Shown in pieces: positions 41,670-50,537 of a stretch of 64,000 nt of DNA. Source of the stretch: Streptomyces sp. NBC_01262 (GTDB lineage: Bacteria; Actinomycetota; Actinomycetes; Streptomycetales; Streptomycetaceae); the NCBI RefSeq assembly GCF_036226365.1, contig NZ_CP108462.1:4896501-4960500 (forward strand), in the 5' to 3' direction. The translations under genes and the position numbers were made by a program. The notes below the pieces were generated by a model. The model worked only from the letters and a program-made list of their open reading frames with translations, was not told the DNA's origin and searched no databases. Within the stretch, counting starts at the first letter, position 1. Each line of letters starts with the position of its first letter.

Positions 41670-42536
41670 TCAGCCGCTGATCTGGGACACCGCGTACGCC
41701 GACACCGCGATCACCGCCACCAGCACCGCCACACAGGTCCCCCACTGCACCTGCCGCCGCCGCTCACGGGGTGCGTACGCCATCCCTATGGCGACCAGAA
41801 CGCCGGTCACGAGGCCGCCGATGTGGCCCTGCCAGCTGATGTTGGACCAGGTGAAGGTGAAGAGCAGGTTCAGACCGAGCAGCATCAGCACCGGCCGCAT
41901 GTCCTGCCGGAGCCGCTTCACGAACACCGCGGTCGCCCCGAAGAGGCCGAAGATCGCGCCGGAGGCACCAAGCGTCAGCGTATCGGGCGCCAGCAGCAGC
42001 ACCAGCGCGCTGCCGCCGAGGCCGGAGATCAGATAGAGCGCGAGATAGCGGGCCCGCCCGAGCACAGCCTCCAGCGGCGCCCCGATCCACCACAGGGCGA
42101 GCATGTTGAAGCCGATGTGCGCGAACTCCTGGTGCAGGAAGACCGAGGTGATCATCCGGTACCACTGGCCGGGGTGGTCGGCCCCGACACCGCAGTGCAC
42201 GACCCCCTGGGCGGTCCCGTTGTCGAACGTGAAGCAGGGCCCGAACAGCCCCAGCTGGTTCACGAGGTCCTTGTTCGCGAGCACGGCCAGGAAGACCGCG
42301 AGATTCAGCCCGATGAGGATCTTGGTGACCAGCCGCTGGTCGCCCGCGATGGCGCCGCCCGCGACCGTACGCGGCTGCGGAGCCGTACGGCCGGCCTCCC
42401 GCACGCACTCAGGGCACTGGAAGCCCACCGAGGCGCTGACCATGCAGTCAGGGCAGATCGGCCGCTCGCAGCGCGTGCACCGGATGCCGGTCTCCCGGTC
42501 CGGGTGGCGGTAGCAGCAGACCGTCTGATCCATCAT
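41670..42536 (-). CDS. Rhomboid family intramembrane serine protease with zinc-ribbon N-terminus
   Basis: A 288-aa membrane protease. Residues 1-50 form a cysteine-rich ribbon (CCYRHPDRETGIRCTRC, then CPDCMVSASVGFQCPEC). Six helices follow, with the catalytic Ser in GASGAIFGLFGA and His in WQGHIGGLVTG. Rhomboids cut transmembrane substrates, unknown here. The ATG at 42536 (or 42533) was preferred. A GTG at 42551 would add five residues. Confidence 0.92.
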   Translation of the reverse strand: MMDQTVCCYRHPDRETGIRCTRCERPICPDCMVSASVGFQCPECVREAGRTAPQPRTVAGGAIAGDQRLVTKILIGLNLAVFLAVLANKDLVNQLGLFGPCFTFDNGTAQGVVHCGVGADHPGQWYRMITSVFLHQEFAHIGFNMLALWWIGAPLEAVLGRARYLALYLISGLGGSALVLLLAPDTLTLGASGAIFGLFGATAVFVKRLRQDMRPVLMLLGLNLLFTFTWSNISWQGHIGGLVTGVLVAIGMAYAPRERRRQVQWGTCVAVLVAVIAVSAYAVSQISG

Positions 42537-42559
42537 GTCCTGGCCTTTCACAAAGACTC

Positions 42560-42588
42560 GCCCCGCCCGTCATACGCGCGGGCGGGGC
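42560..42588 (-). terminator. Terminator after the cyclophilin gene
   Basis: GCCCCGCCCG and CGGGCGGGGC form a 10-bp stem between the ppiA stop and the start of the rhomboid gene on the minus strand. Confidence 0.7.
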
Positions 42589-42609
42589 TGTTCGGTTCCC
42601 GGAGCCGGT

Positions 42610-43137
42610 CTAGCGGCGCTCGACCACTACCGTCTCGATGACCACGTCCTCCAGCGGACGCTCGGTCCGGGGGTTGATCGGGGTGCTGATGATGGAGTCC
42701 ACGACCTTCTGGCTGGCCGGGTCGGTGACCTCGCCGAAGATGGTGTGCTTGCGGGTCAGCCAGGTGGTGGGGGAGACCGTGATGAAGAACTGCGAGCCGT
42801 TGGTGCCCGGGCCAGCGTTGGCCATGGCCAGCAGGTACGGCTTGTTGAAGCTGAGGTCCGGGTGGAACTCGTCGGCGAACTTGTACCCCGGGTCTCCGGT
42901 GCCGTTCCCCAGCGGGTCGCCGCCCTGGATCATGAAGCCGGCCAGCACCCGGTGGAAGACCGTTCCGTCGTACAGCTTCTCGTGGGAGGACTTCCCGGTC
43001 CGGGGATCGGTCCACTCACGGGTGCCCTCGGCGAGCTCGACGAAGTTCCTGACCGTCCTGGGGGCGTGATCCTTGAAGAGCCGGATCACGATGTCCCCGT
43101 GGCTGGTCCTCAGGGTGGCGTAGAGCTGCTCGGCCAC
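42610..43137 (-). CDS. ppiA: Cyclophilin-type peptidyl-prolyl isomerase
   Basis: A 175-aa cytoplasmic cyclophilin. Active-site motifs: FHRVLAGFMIQGGDP, NAGPGTNGSQFFIT and HTIFGEV. It catalyses cis-trans isomerisation at proline. GTG start, no signal peptide, followed by a hairpin terminator. Confidence 0.93.
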   Translation of the reverse strand: MAEQLYATLRTSHGDIVIRLFKDHAPRTVRNFVELAEGTREWTDPRTGKSSHEKLYDGTVFHRVLAGFMIQGGDPLGNGTGDPGYKFADEFHPDLSFNKPYLLAMANAGPGTNGSQFFITVSPTTWLTRKHTIFGEVTDPASQKVVDSIISTPINPRTERPLEDVVIETVVVERR

Positions 43138-43387
43138 GTTCTACCTTCCTTAGCCCGCACTGACAGGGGCAAATCCTCGCACGGCCCGCCTTCCCAGGAG
43201 TAACCATCGCGCGGAAGGCCACTCACGTGGGATCGTCGACAGAAGCTCCCCTTGCCCCGCATTGCCACGTACTTGCCCCGCCTTGACCCGTATGCCCGCG
43301 CGCGAATGCCGGATGTGCCGCCTGCAGGCATGATTTCAAACCGGGTGGAAAGGCGACCAACCGTACGCCACCGAGGAGGAGGTTCTC

Positions 43388-44158
43388 GTGACCCGCATCG
43401 AAAGCGTGCGCCACGCAGCCGACAGGACGAAGGACAGCGTGCGGCACGCCGCGGACGTGGTGGCGCCATACGCGAGCACGGCCAAGGACAGCGCCGTGCA
43501 CTACGCGGACGAGGCCCGGCAGCGGCTGGCACCCAAGGTGTCCTCCGCCGCGCAGCAGGCCAGGGCGACCGCCCGCACGCAGTACGACGCGCACCTGGCC
43601 GCGCGCGTCGACCAGGCCCGGGCCCAGGCCGTCGCGGCGGTACCACCCGGGGTCCAGGACGCCGTGGGCACGGCCGCCCAGCGCACCCGTGAGACGGCCC
43701 GGCAGGCCGCCGACTACGCCGCTCCGCGGGTCGAACAGGCCGTGGCCCAGGTCCGCGCCGCCGCGGGCCCGGCCAAGGACGAGGCGGTCACCAGGAGCGC
43801 GGCCGCGGTCGCCGCGCTGCGCAGCCATGTCACGGCGACCGACATCGAGAAACTCGACCGCCGGCTCGCCCGCCGGGCCCGCAACGGCCGCATCGCCAAG
43901 CGGATCGCCGTACTGGGCATCATCGGCGGCGCCGGCTTCGCCGCCTGGCGCTGGTGGACCAAGCAGACCAATCCCGACTGGCTGGTCGAGCCCGCCCCCG
44001 CCACCGAGGTCCCCGACACCGACCGTTCCCTCACCCAGGTCGACGGCTCCCCCGTCGACGCCCTCGACCCCGAGGTCCAGGCCAAGCAGGCCGAGGCCGA
44101 CGCGGCGGCGGAACGCCGCAACGGGAGCGGCGGCAACGGCGGCGAGACGTATCCATGA
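43388..44158 (+). CDS. DUF5324 family protein
   Basis: A 256-aa, Ala/Arg-rich helical protein. The first about 150 residues repeat a heptad-like pattern (RHAADRTKDSVRHAADVVAP), reminiscent of LEA or apolipoprotein-like amphipathic helices. One membrane helix (RIAVLGIIGGAGFAAWRWW) follows, then an acidic tail. The GTG start follows GAGGAGG. Function unknown. A terminator hairpin lies after it. Confidence 0.82.
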   Translation: MTRIESVRHAADRTKDSVRHAADVVAPYASTAKDSAVHYADEARQRLAPKVSSAAQQARATARTQYDAHLAARVDQARAQAVAAVPPGVQDAVGTAAQRTRETARQAADYAAPRVEQAVAQVRAAAGPAKDEAVTRSAAAVAALRSHVTATDIEKLDRRLARRARNGRIAKRIAVLGIIGGAGFAAWRWWTKQTNPDWLVEPAPATEVPDTDRSLTQVDGSPVDALDPEVQAKQAEADAAAERRNGSGGNGGETYP

Positions 44159-44176
44159 CGTATCCGTAGAGCCATG

Positions 44177-44210
44177 GAGCTGCCCCGCACCGTGAGGCGC
44201 GGGGCAGCTC
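44177..44210. terminator. Bidirectional terminator
   Basis: GAGCTGCCCCGC and GCGGGGCAGCTC form a 12-bp perfect stem with a 10-nt loop between the convergent DUF5324 and MFS genes. Confidence 0.8.
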
Positions 44211-44227
44211 GCCGTCTCTGCGTACGG

Positions 44228-45775
44228 TCAGGCCGCCACCGGCTCCGGATCCGGCTCCGTCTCCGGCATCTCGATGACCGCCGGCACCGACCGCAGCGTG
44301 AAGAGCGCGGCCACCGCACCGGCCGCGATCAGGCCCGCGCCCACCAGCGTCGTCACCTGGATCGCGTGGCAGAACGCCCCGTACGCCGCCTCCGCCGCCC
44401 CCGGCCCGCCGGCCGCCGCCCCGCTCACCGACTCCCGGGCCGCGCGCGCCGCCCCGGCCGAAGTCCCCGCCGGCAGGTGCAGCGCGCCCCGGTAGACCGC
44501 CGTGAGCACGGATCCGAGCACCGCGATCCCCAGCGCCCCGCCGAGCTCCATCGCGGTCTCGGAGATCGCCGCGGCGGCGCCGGTGCGTTCCTTGGGCGCG
44601 CTGGCCAGGATCGTGTCCGAGGTGACCGCCATGATCAGGATGATGCCCATGCCGTTGACGATCAGCGGCGCGAGGATCTCCGTCCAGTAGCCGGCGTCCG
44701 GTGTGCTCACCTGGCCCAGAACGGCCGTGCTCACCGACAGCAGTGCCAGCCCGAGGGCCACGACCCTGGCCCGGCCGATCCGGGGGATCAGCACCGAGGC
44801 CAGCGGCGCCGCGAAGGCCGCCGCCAGCGGGCCGGGGAGCAGGGCCAGCCCCGCCGTCAACGGCGACCAGCCCCGTACGACCTGGAAGTAGAGCGAGAAG
44901 GCCAGCGACAGGGTGGACGAGGCGAAGATCATCACCAGGTTGGAGCCGACCGCACCGCTGAAGGCCGGGTTGCGGAACAGCCGCAGGTCGAGCAGCGGCT
45001 GTGCCAACCGGGTCTGGCGGCGGCCGAAGAGCAGCAGCGCGGCCACGCCGACGGCCGCGGCGGCCCACACCTGGCCCTCGTCGAAGCCGTCCCGGGCGCC
45101 GGTCTTGATCGCGTAGATCACACCGAGCAGGCCCACCACCGACAGCGGCACGCTCGCCCAGTCCAGCCGTCCCGGCTTCGGGTTGCGCCACTCGGGCAGC
45201 ACCACGGCGCCCGCGACCAGCACGACCACCATCACCGGGACGTTGATGAGGAAGACCGAGCCCCACCAGAAGTGGTCCAGCAGCAGCCCGCCGACCACCG
45301 GGCCCAGCGCGAAGCTGGCGGCTCCGAGACCTCCGCTGAGGCCCATGGCGGTGGTGCGCTCCCTGGGGTCGGTGAAGGCGTGCCGCACGATCGACATCGT
45401 GGACGGCATGATCATCGCCCCGGCCAGGCCGAGCAGCGCCCGCCCGGCGATCAGCGTCTCCGGGCTGCCGGCGTACGAGGTGAGCAGCGAGGCCGTCCCG
45501 AAGGCGGCGGCCCCGATCATCGCCATCCGCTTGCCGCCGAAGCGGTCGCCCAGGTTGCCCATGACCACGAGCAGGGCGCCCATCACGAATCCGTAGACAT
45601 CGGAGATCCACAGGATCTCGGTGCTGGACGGCTGCAGATCCTTCACCAGCGACGGGATGGCGTAGTTCAGGACGCTGTTGTCGATGCCGAGCAGCATTCC
45701 GGCCAGGCAGCACACCACCAGCGCCGCCCAGCGCCGGGGATTTTGATTCGCGGTTTCATCGGTCGTCTTCGTCAT
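44228..45775 (-). CDS. DHA2-family MFS multidrug exporter
   Basis: A 515-aa transporter with about 14 helices. The early DNSVLNYAIPSL motif, motif A (GNLGDRFGGKRMAMIG) and motif C (GGLGAASFALGPVVGGLLLD) identify the QacA/LfrA-like DHA2 group. The ATG at 45775 begins the conserved region. The frame continues to 45835 without support. It lies 66 bp downstream of the AfsR-like regulator on the same strand, so the two may form a regulator-exporter pair. Confidence 0.87.
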   Translation of the reverse strand: MTKTTDETANQNPRRWAALVVCCLAGMLLGIDNSVLNYAIPSLVKDLQPSSTEILWISDVYGFVMGALLVVMGNLGDRFGGKRMAMIGAAAFGTASLLTSYAGSPETLIAGRALLGLAGAMIMPSTMSIVRHAFTDPRERTTAMGLSGGLGAASFALGPVVGGLLLDHFWWGSVFLINVPVMVVVLVAGAVVLPEWRNPKPGRLDWASVPLSVVGLLGVIYAIKTGARDGFDEGQVWAAAAVGVAALLLFGRRQTRLAQPLLDLRLFRNPAFSGAVGSNLVMIFASSTLSLAFSLYFQVVRGWSPLTAGLALLPGPLAAAFAAPLASVLIPRIGRARVVALGLALLSVSTAVLGQVSTPDAGYWTEILAPLIVNGMGIILIMAVTSDTILASAPKERTGAAAAISETAMELGGALGIAVLGSVLTAVYRGALHLPAGTSAGAARAARESVSGAAAGGPGAAEAAYGAFCHAIQVTTLVGAGLIAAGAVAALFTLRSVPAVIEMPETEPDPEPVAA

Positions 45776-45841
45776 GGCGCACACGGTGCGCGCGGGCGCT
45801 GACCGGCCGCGTACCGCCCGCTGACCGGCGCTCACGGGCGT

Positions 45842-48800
45842 CTACAGCGGGTCGGTCAGCTCTCTCAGCGCCTGTTCCCGGCTCAGCTCCGCGCCGCGCG
45901 CGAAGGCCGCCTCGTACGCCGTCGTGCCGAGGGCGGCCAGCGCCCCGGCCGCCGTACGCTCCGCGCCGGGGTCGGAGAGCCGGTCGCTGCCGCGGAGCGT
46001 CCGGCACATGCCCAGCAGCCGGGCGGCGCGTTCGGGTACGCCTTCGAGCAGGGCCAGCCCGGCGAAGGTCTCGGCGGCGACGGCGCCGGGCAGCGGCAGG
46101 TGGCGGGCATGGTGGAGGACGACCGCCTCGCGGTAGTACGCGCGGGCCGCCGCCGCGTCGCCCCGGGCGACGGCCGTGCGGATGAGGGCCCCGAACACGG
46201 CCACGCGGGTGCCGTTGCTGGAGAAGTAGCCCGCCGGGCAGTCGGCGAGCGCCCGTTCGCCCAGCCGCCGCGCCTCGGGCAGGTCGCCGCGCAGCCGGGC
46301 GGACTCCGCGAGCACCATGTGGGCGCGGGCCGCGAACTCCGACGCTCCGGCCCGGCGGGCAAGCTCGGCGGCCCGCAGGCAGTCGGCGCGGGCCTCCTCG
46401 TGCCGGCCCGCGCGTACGAGGAACCCGGCGCGCTGGCTGAGCAGTTCGGCGGTGTCCTGGGTGGCGTCCATCTCGTCGGCCAGCGCCAGTGCCTCGTCGG
46501 TGATGGCGATGGCCCGCTCGGGGTCGCCGCGGTGGTCGGCGGCCTCGGACAGCACGCTGAGGGACGTGATCATCCCCCAGCGGTCACCGAGCCGCCGGAA
46601 GGCCGTGAGCGCCTCACCGCACTCGCGCTCGGCGGCGTCGACATCGACCTCCACCATCCACATCTGGAAGCAGGCGCCGATCCGGGCCAGTGCCCGCAGC
46701 CACGGGTCGTCCTCCTCGGCCAGGAAGGCGTCCAGCAGTGCGTACGCCCCCGCCGTGTCCTCCGGGACGCCCGCGAAGGGCGCCCAGATGACCGTCAGGG
46801 CCGGGTACCTGCGCGAGATCCGGCCGATCCCGTCGACGATCACCTCGGCCGCCGCGACATGCTCGGCCAGCATCGCCGAGTCCGGCAGGTCGGACACCCC
46901 CGCCAGTACGCCGAGGACGTACTCCTCCTCCAGCCCCTCCGGCGCCTTCGGGCCGAGCGCGGCCAGCACCTGCCGGGCGGAGGCCCCGCCCTCGTAGCGC
47001 AGGCCGCGCAGCAGCCAGTACGAGGACAGTGCCGCGATCACCCGCAGCGCTGTGCCTGTGTCGCCCGCGGCGGCGGCCCGGCGCAGCACCGCGTGCAGGT
47101 TGTCGTGGTCGGCCGCGAGCACCCGCAGCCAGTGCACCTGTTCGGCCCGCCACATGTACCGCTCCGCGGCCCGGGCAAGCCCGATGAAGTACTCGGCGTG
47201 CGCGCGGCGCAGCGCCTCGGTCTCACCGGCCTCGGCGAGCCGTTCGCCGCCGTAGGCCCGGATGGTCTCCAGCAGCCGGTAGCGCAGCGGACCGCCGCCG
47301 GCCGGGCCGTCGGGACGGTAGGCCACGACCAGGGACTTGTCCACGAGGGAGTCGACGAGGTCGAGCACCTCGTCGGCCTCGACCGCGTCACTGTCGGCGC
47401 AGACCGCCTCCGCGGCCGCGAGCGTCCAGCCGCCGGCGAAGACCGAGGCCCGGCGCAGCACGGTCCGCTCGGCGTCGGCCAGGAGGTCCCAGCTCCAGTC
47501 CACGACTCCGCGCAGCGTCTGCTGCCGGGGCTGGGCGGTGCGGCTTCCGCGTGACAGCAGCCGGAAGCGGTCGTCGGCGCTGATCCGGGCGGCGATCTCG
47601 GCCGCGGTCAGCGAGCGCAGCCGGGCGGCGGCCAGTTCGATCGCCAGCGGCATCCCGTCCAGGGCCGCGCAGATGACCCGTACCGCCTCGCTCTCCGCCG
47701 CCGGGTCGAAGTCCGGGCTCACGGCCGCCGCGCGCTCGGCGAAGAGCTGGGCGGCGGTGACCCCGGGCAGCGGCTCCAGCGGGCAGAGGGTCTCGCCGGT
47801 GATGCCCAGCGCCTCCCGGCTGGTGGCGAGGATCCGGACCCGGGCACACCCCGCGAGTAGCCCGGCCGCGAGCCGGGCGGCGTCGGCGACCAGATGCTCG
47901 CAGTTGTCCAGCACCAGCAGCAGTTCACGGTCGGCGAGCGCGGCCAGCAGCCGGGCCAGGGGATCGGGCGCGGCAGCGTCAGGGCCGCTCACCCCGGGCG
48001 CCGGGCGCAGCCCCGACTCGCGCAGTCCCAGTGCCCAGGCCACCGCCTGCGGGACGTCCCCGCCGTCGGTCAGCGCGGACAGGTCGATGAAGCAGACCTC
48101 GCCCGGGTGCCGGGCGGCCGCCTCGACGGCGGTGCGGGTCTTCCCGGCGCCGCCGGGGCCGAGCAGCGTGACCAGCCGGGCCCGGCCGAGCAGCACCCCG
48201 ATCCGGGCAAGTTCCGCGTCACGGCCGACGAAGCTGGTCAGCTGGGCGGGCAGCGGATGCCTGGCGGGTGATGTTTCACGTGAAACATCCGTTGCTGGAA
48301 CAGTCGCCGAAACAGCCATTGAGGCAGCCGTTTCACGTGAAACCACCGGCCCCGGATTCCCGCGCAGCACCGCCAGATGCGCCTCGGCCAGCTCCCGCCC
48401 CGGATCGGCGCCGAGTGACTCGGCCAGCTCCCGCCGCGCCTCCTCGTACACCTGAAGCGCCTCGGACTGCCGCCCGCAGCTGTACAGCGCCCGCATCAGC
48501 TGCGCCCGCAGCCGCTCCCGCAGCGGATAGGCGACCACCAGCTCGCGCAGCTCCGCGACCAGCGCCAGGTGCCGGTGGGCGTCCAGCGTCAGTTCCGCCG
48601 CGATCCGGTCCTCCAGGGCCGCGATCCGCAGCTCCTCCAGCCGGGTCACCTGCGGCTCCGCGAAGGGCGCATAACCCACATCGGCAAGCGCCGAGCCGCG
48701 CCACAGCGCGAGGGCTTCCCTCAACAACCCGGCCGCACGCGCCGGTTCACCGCCCGCGAGCGCGTCCCGGCCCTGCGCGGCGAGCCGTTCGAAGCGGTGC

Positions 48801-49087
48801 ACGTCGACATCGCCGAGATCGATCGCGAGCCGGTAACCGGCGGGGTGGTTCTCGATGGGCACCCGAAGCGCCGATCGCAGCCGCGACACCTGCGACTGCA
48901 ACGCGTTGGCGACCCCGGCCGGCGGATCCTCGCCGTACAGCCCGTCGATCAGCCGCTCGACGGTGATGATCCGCCCGGCCTCCAGCAGCAGCATGGCCAG
49001 CAGGGCGCGCCGCGCCGGCCCGCCCACGGCAGCCGGGCTCCCGTCAGCCAGCCGCGCCTGCGTCTCCCCCAGGATGCCGAACCGCAC
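45842..49087 (-). CDS. AfsR/SARP-like regulator with NB-ARC and TPR domains
   Basis: A 1081-aa regulator. The N-terminal OmpR-like DNA-binding domain (VRFGILGETQARLADG, then AGRIITVERLIDGLYGEDPP) and bacterial activation domain span residues 1-245. The NB-ARC ATPase follows with Walker A (LLGPGGAGKTRTAVEAAARH) and Walker B (LLLVLDNCEHLV), and TPR-like helices fill the C-terminal half. The GTG at 49087 is the start that fits the family. The frame extends to 49207, but that part translates attL DNA. Two perfect parS palindromes lie in its coding sequence, encoding VSRET twice. Confidence 0.88.
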   Translation of the reverse strand: MRFGILGETQARLADGSPAAVGGPARRALLAMLLLEAGRIITVERLIDGLYGEDPPAGVANALQSQVSRLRSALRVPIENHPAGYRLAIDLGDVDVHRFERLAAQGRDALAGGEPARAAGLLREALALWRGSALADVGYAPFAEPQVTRLEELRIAALEDRIAAELTLDAHRHLALVAELRELVVAYPLRERLRAQLMRALYSCGRQSEALQVYEEARRELAESLGADPGRELAEAHLAVLRGNPGPVVSRETAASMAVSATVPATDVSRETSPARHPLPAQLTSFVGRDAELARIGVLLGRARLVTLLGPGGAGKTRTAVEAAARHPGEVCFIDLSALTDGGDVPQAVAWALGLRESGLRPAPGVSGPDAAAPDPLARLLAALADRELLLVLDNCEHLVADAARLAAGLLAGCARVRILATSREALGITGETLCPLEPLPGVTAAQLFAERAAAVSPDFDPAAESEAVRVICAALDGMPLAIELAAARLRSLTAAEIAARISADDRFRLLSRGSRTAQPRQQTLRGVVDWSWDLLADAERTVLRRASVFAGGWTLAAAEAVCADSDAVEADEVLDLVDSLVDKSLVVAYRPDGPAGGGPLRYRLLETIRAYGGERLAEAGETEALRRAHAEYFIGLARAAERYMWRAEQVHWLRVLAADHDNLHAVLRRAAAAGDTGTALRVIAALSSYWLLRGLRYEGGASARQVLAALGPKAPEGLEEEYVLGVLAGVSDLPDSAMLAEHVAAAEVIVDGIGRISRRYPALTVIWAPFAGVPEDTAGAYALLDAFLAEEDDPWLRALARIGACFQMWMVEVDVDAAERECGEALTAFRRLGDRWGMITSLSVLSEAADHRGDPERAIAITDEALALADEMDATQDTAELLSQRAGFLVRAGRHEEARADCLRAAELARRAGASEFAARAHMVLAESARLRGDLPEARRLGERALADCPAGYFSSNGTRVAVFGALIRTAVARGDAAAARAYYREAVVLHHARHLPLPGAVAAETFAGLALLEGVPERAARLLGMCRTLRGSDRLSDPGAERTAAGALAALGTTAYEAAFARGAELSREQALRELTDPL
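48272..48287. other. parS site 1
   Basis: TGTTTCACGTGAAACA is a perfect 16-bp match to the ParB-binding parS palindrome. It lies inside the AfsR-like gene. Streptomyces chromosomes hold many such sites near oriC. Confidence 0.9.
48330..48343. other. parS site 2
   Basis: GTTTCACGTGAAAC, a perfect 14-bp parS core, centred 57 bp from the first site in the same gene. Confidence 0.88.
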
Positions 49088-49167
49088 GTCGTCGATTGTG
49101 TCCCACCCCCGCCGGGCCCGTACGCAGATCAGCGCGGGCCGCTGGTGCGGTCCCGCGCTGATCGGGG

Positions 49168-49213
49168 TTGTGGAGCCTAGGGGAGTCGAACCCCTGACAT
49201 CTGCCATGCAAAG
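49168..49213. repeat. attL (46-bp direct repeat)
   Basis: Identical to 62773-62818 over 46 bp. It matches the 3' half of tRNA-Ala from the anticodon arm on and is the displaced original tRNA end left by integration. It does not encode a whole tRNA. Confidence 0.92.
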
Positions 49214-49323
49214 GCGATCAAGGCGACTCCCCCACCTGCACCGATACCCCAGTCGTCCCGGGTGACCTGCGAAAAGGCATCCCGCCTTATCGCGCGTTAT
49301 CCCGGCCTAACCCGGCCTCGTGT

Positions 49324-49338
49324 GTACGGCATCCGTAC
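49324..49338. repeat. Left copy of a GTACGG-x3-CCGTAC palindrome
   Basis: GTACGGCATCCGTAC, 110 bp inside attL. It matches the right copy at 62689 in 14 of 15 bases and also in part of the flanking sequence. A possible arm-type or Xis binding site. Confidence 0.5.
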
Positions 49339-49419
49339 TGCGAGGACGGGGCGGCACCCGGCGCGCACACGCCAGGCACCGCCAGGCCGGACTCCCTTCT
49401 CTACAAAGGAGTCCTGACC

Positions 49420-49968
49420 GTGATCAAAACCGTACCCGCGATCGAGACATCGACGGACGAGATGCAGGCTTCGCTCTGCGGGGCGCGTCGCCCGGGCTGG
49501 GAGTACGGGCCGGCCATCGGCCGTCACCGTCTGCCGTGTGTCCGCGAGAGCCACGAGGGCGAGCTGGGCGACCACGTCAACGCGCTCGGCGAGACATGGC
49601 CGCCGGCGTGCCAGGATTGCGGGATCGCATCCGGTCCGTTGGAGGGGCTGACCGTGGCCGAGTTGGACGGGACCGTACGGGACGGGCACTTGTGCCCGCC
49701 CTGCAGCGCGCGAGCAACCGCCCCCGTCGTCGACGACCAGGCCGTGGTGGACCAGGAGCCAGGCCGTGCCGACATGACGCTCCTCCTGCAGGCCATACGG
49801 GAGATCTCCGGCGGCCACGTGGCCGCCGTGGCTGCGCTCAACATGGCTGCCTACGGGCTGGAGCTGTTCGCCGACGGCCGCGGCTCCGCCCAGGCTGCGG
49901 CCGAGATGCTCGCTGTGATCCGGTCGGTGCTCGTCGCCGAGTCCGGCGTCGTCGCAGCCGGCCGGTGA
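49420..49968 (+). CDS. Unknown protein with CxxC motifs
   Basis: A 182-aa protein of unknown function, first in a plus-strand operon. Cysteine pairs ACQDCG and LCPPCS could bind zinc (residues about 64-95). The C-terminal half is helical and Ala-rich (HVAAVAALNMAAYGLELFAD). The GTG at 49420 has AAAGGAG upstream. Its stop overlaps the next gene's GTG by GTGA. Confidence 0.65.
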   Translation: MIKTVPAIETSTDEMQASLCGARRPGWEYGPAIGRHRLPCVRESHEGELGDHVNALGETWPPACQDCGIASGPLEGLTVAELDGTVRDGHLCPPCSARATAPVVDDQAVVDQEPGRADMTLLLQAIREISGGHVAAVAALNMAAYGLELFADGRGSAQAAAEMLAVIRSVLVAESGVVAAGR

Positions 49969-50378
49969 CGGCGGTCCCACAGGCCCGTGACACCCGGCGT
50001 GACGAAGCACGCCGGCTGTCGCGCGAGGGCCTGTCCCTCCGGGTGATCGCCGCCCAGCTCGACGTGTCCAGGGAGACCGTCCGCCGTGACCTGGCGGGCG
50101 GTGTCACATCCCCCGGTGTGACAGATGCGCCGCAGGCCAGCGTGGTCTTGCCGCATGCGCACCCGGCTGCGGTCGAGGCTGTCGAGGCCCTGCGCGGCCT
50201 CGGCGTCGAGGCCCTGCGCGACGACACGCGACGGCTGAGTGACACCCGCCCATACCTGATCGCCACGGTGCACCGCGCGGCCGATCTGCTGGCTGGCTCC
50301 GGCCCGCTCGACCCGCTGGAGCGGCTGTCGCTGCACCATCTGGCCGACCGGCTGCGCGCCGTCGCCGACACGGACTGA
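49965..50378 (+). CDS. Helix-turn-helix DNA-binding protein
   Basis: A 137-aa protein whose N-terminus contains a clear HTH of the resolvase/Hin C-terminal kind (RRLSREGLSLRVIAAQLDVS followed by RETVRRDL). The rest is helical. The start was placed at GTG 49965, coupled to the previous gene. The frame upstream is open to 49320 but out of register with the real gene there. It could be a regulator or replication/transfer accessory protein. Confidence 0.65.
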   Translation: MTAVPQARDTRRDEARRLSREGLSLRVIAAQLDVSRETVRRDLAGGVTSPGVTDAPQASVVLPHAHPAAVEAVEALRGLGVEALRDDTRRLSDTRPYLIATVHRAADLLAGSGPLDPLERLSLHHLADRLRAVADTD

Positions 50379-50381
50379 CCG

Positions 50382-50528
50382 ATGTTCCTCGCCCTCTTCG
50401 GGGGCGCGACGGCGGCCGGCCTGCTCGGTCTCGCCGTCGTCGCGCCCCGCGCCCTGCGCCCGGTCCTGGCGACCGGCGCCCTCGTCTTCACCGCGGCCCT
50501 GTACGTGGCCGTGGTCTTCGCGATCTGA
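50382..50528 (+). CDS. 48-aa membrane protein
   Basis: A short gene fitting exactly between its neighbours (3-bp gap before, 9-bp after). It has two hydrophobic segments: FLALFGGATAAGLLGLAVV and VLATGALVFTAALYVAVVFA. Function unknown. It resembles in size and place the small spread-type membrane proteins of actinomycete elements. Confidence 0.55.
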   Translation: MFLALFGGATAAGLLGLAVVAPRALRPVLATGALVFTAALYVAVVFAI

Positions 50529-50537
50529 GGACCCCTC

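Noticed and set aside
49088..49207. N-terminal extension of the AfsR-like protein
   Set aside because: It would translate the attL repeat and element DNA. The conserved DNA-binding domain begins at the GTG at 49087.
49168..49213. A possible second tRNA-Ala
   Set aside because: Only the 3' half is present; the sequence diverges after the anticodon arm, so it is an attachment repeat.
49320..49964. Long frame upstream of the HTH gene, including a VYGIRTA stretch like the integrase end
   Set aside because: It overlaps the better-supported 182-aa gene in another frame. The similarity is explained by the shared palindrome.
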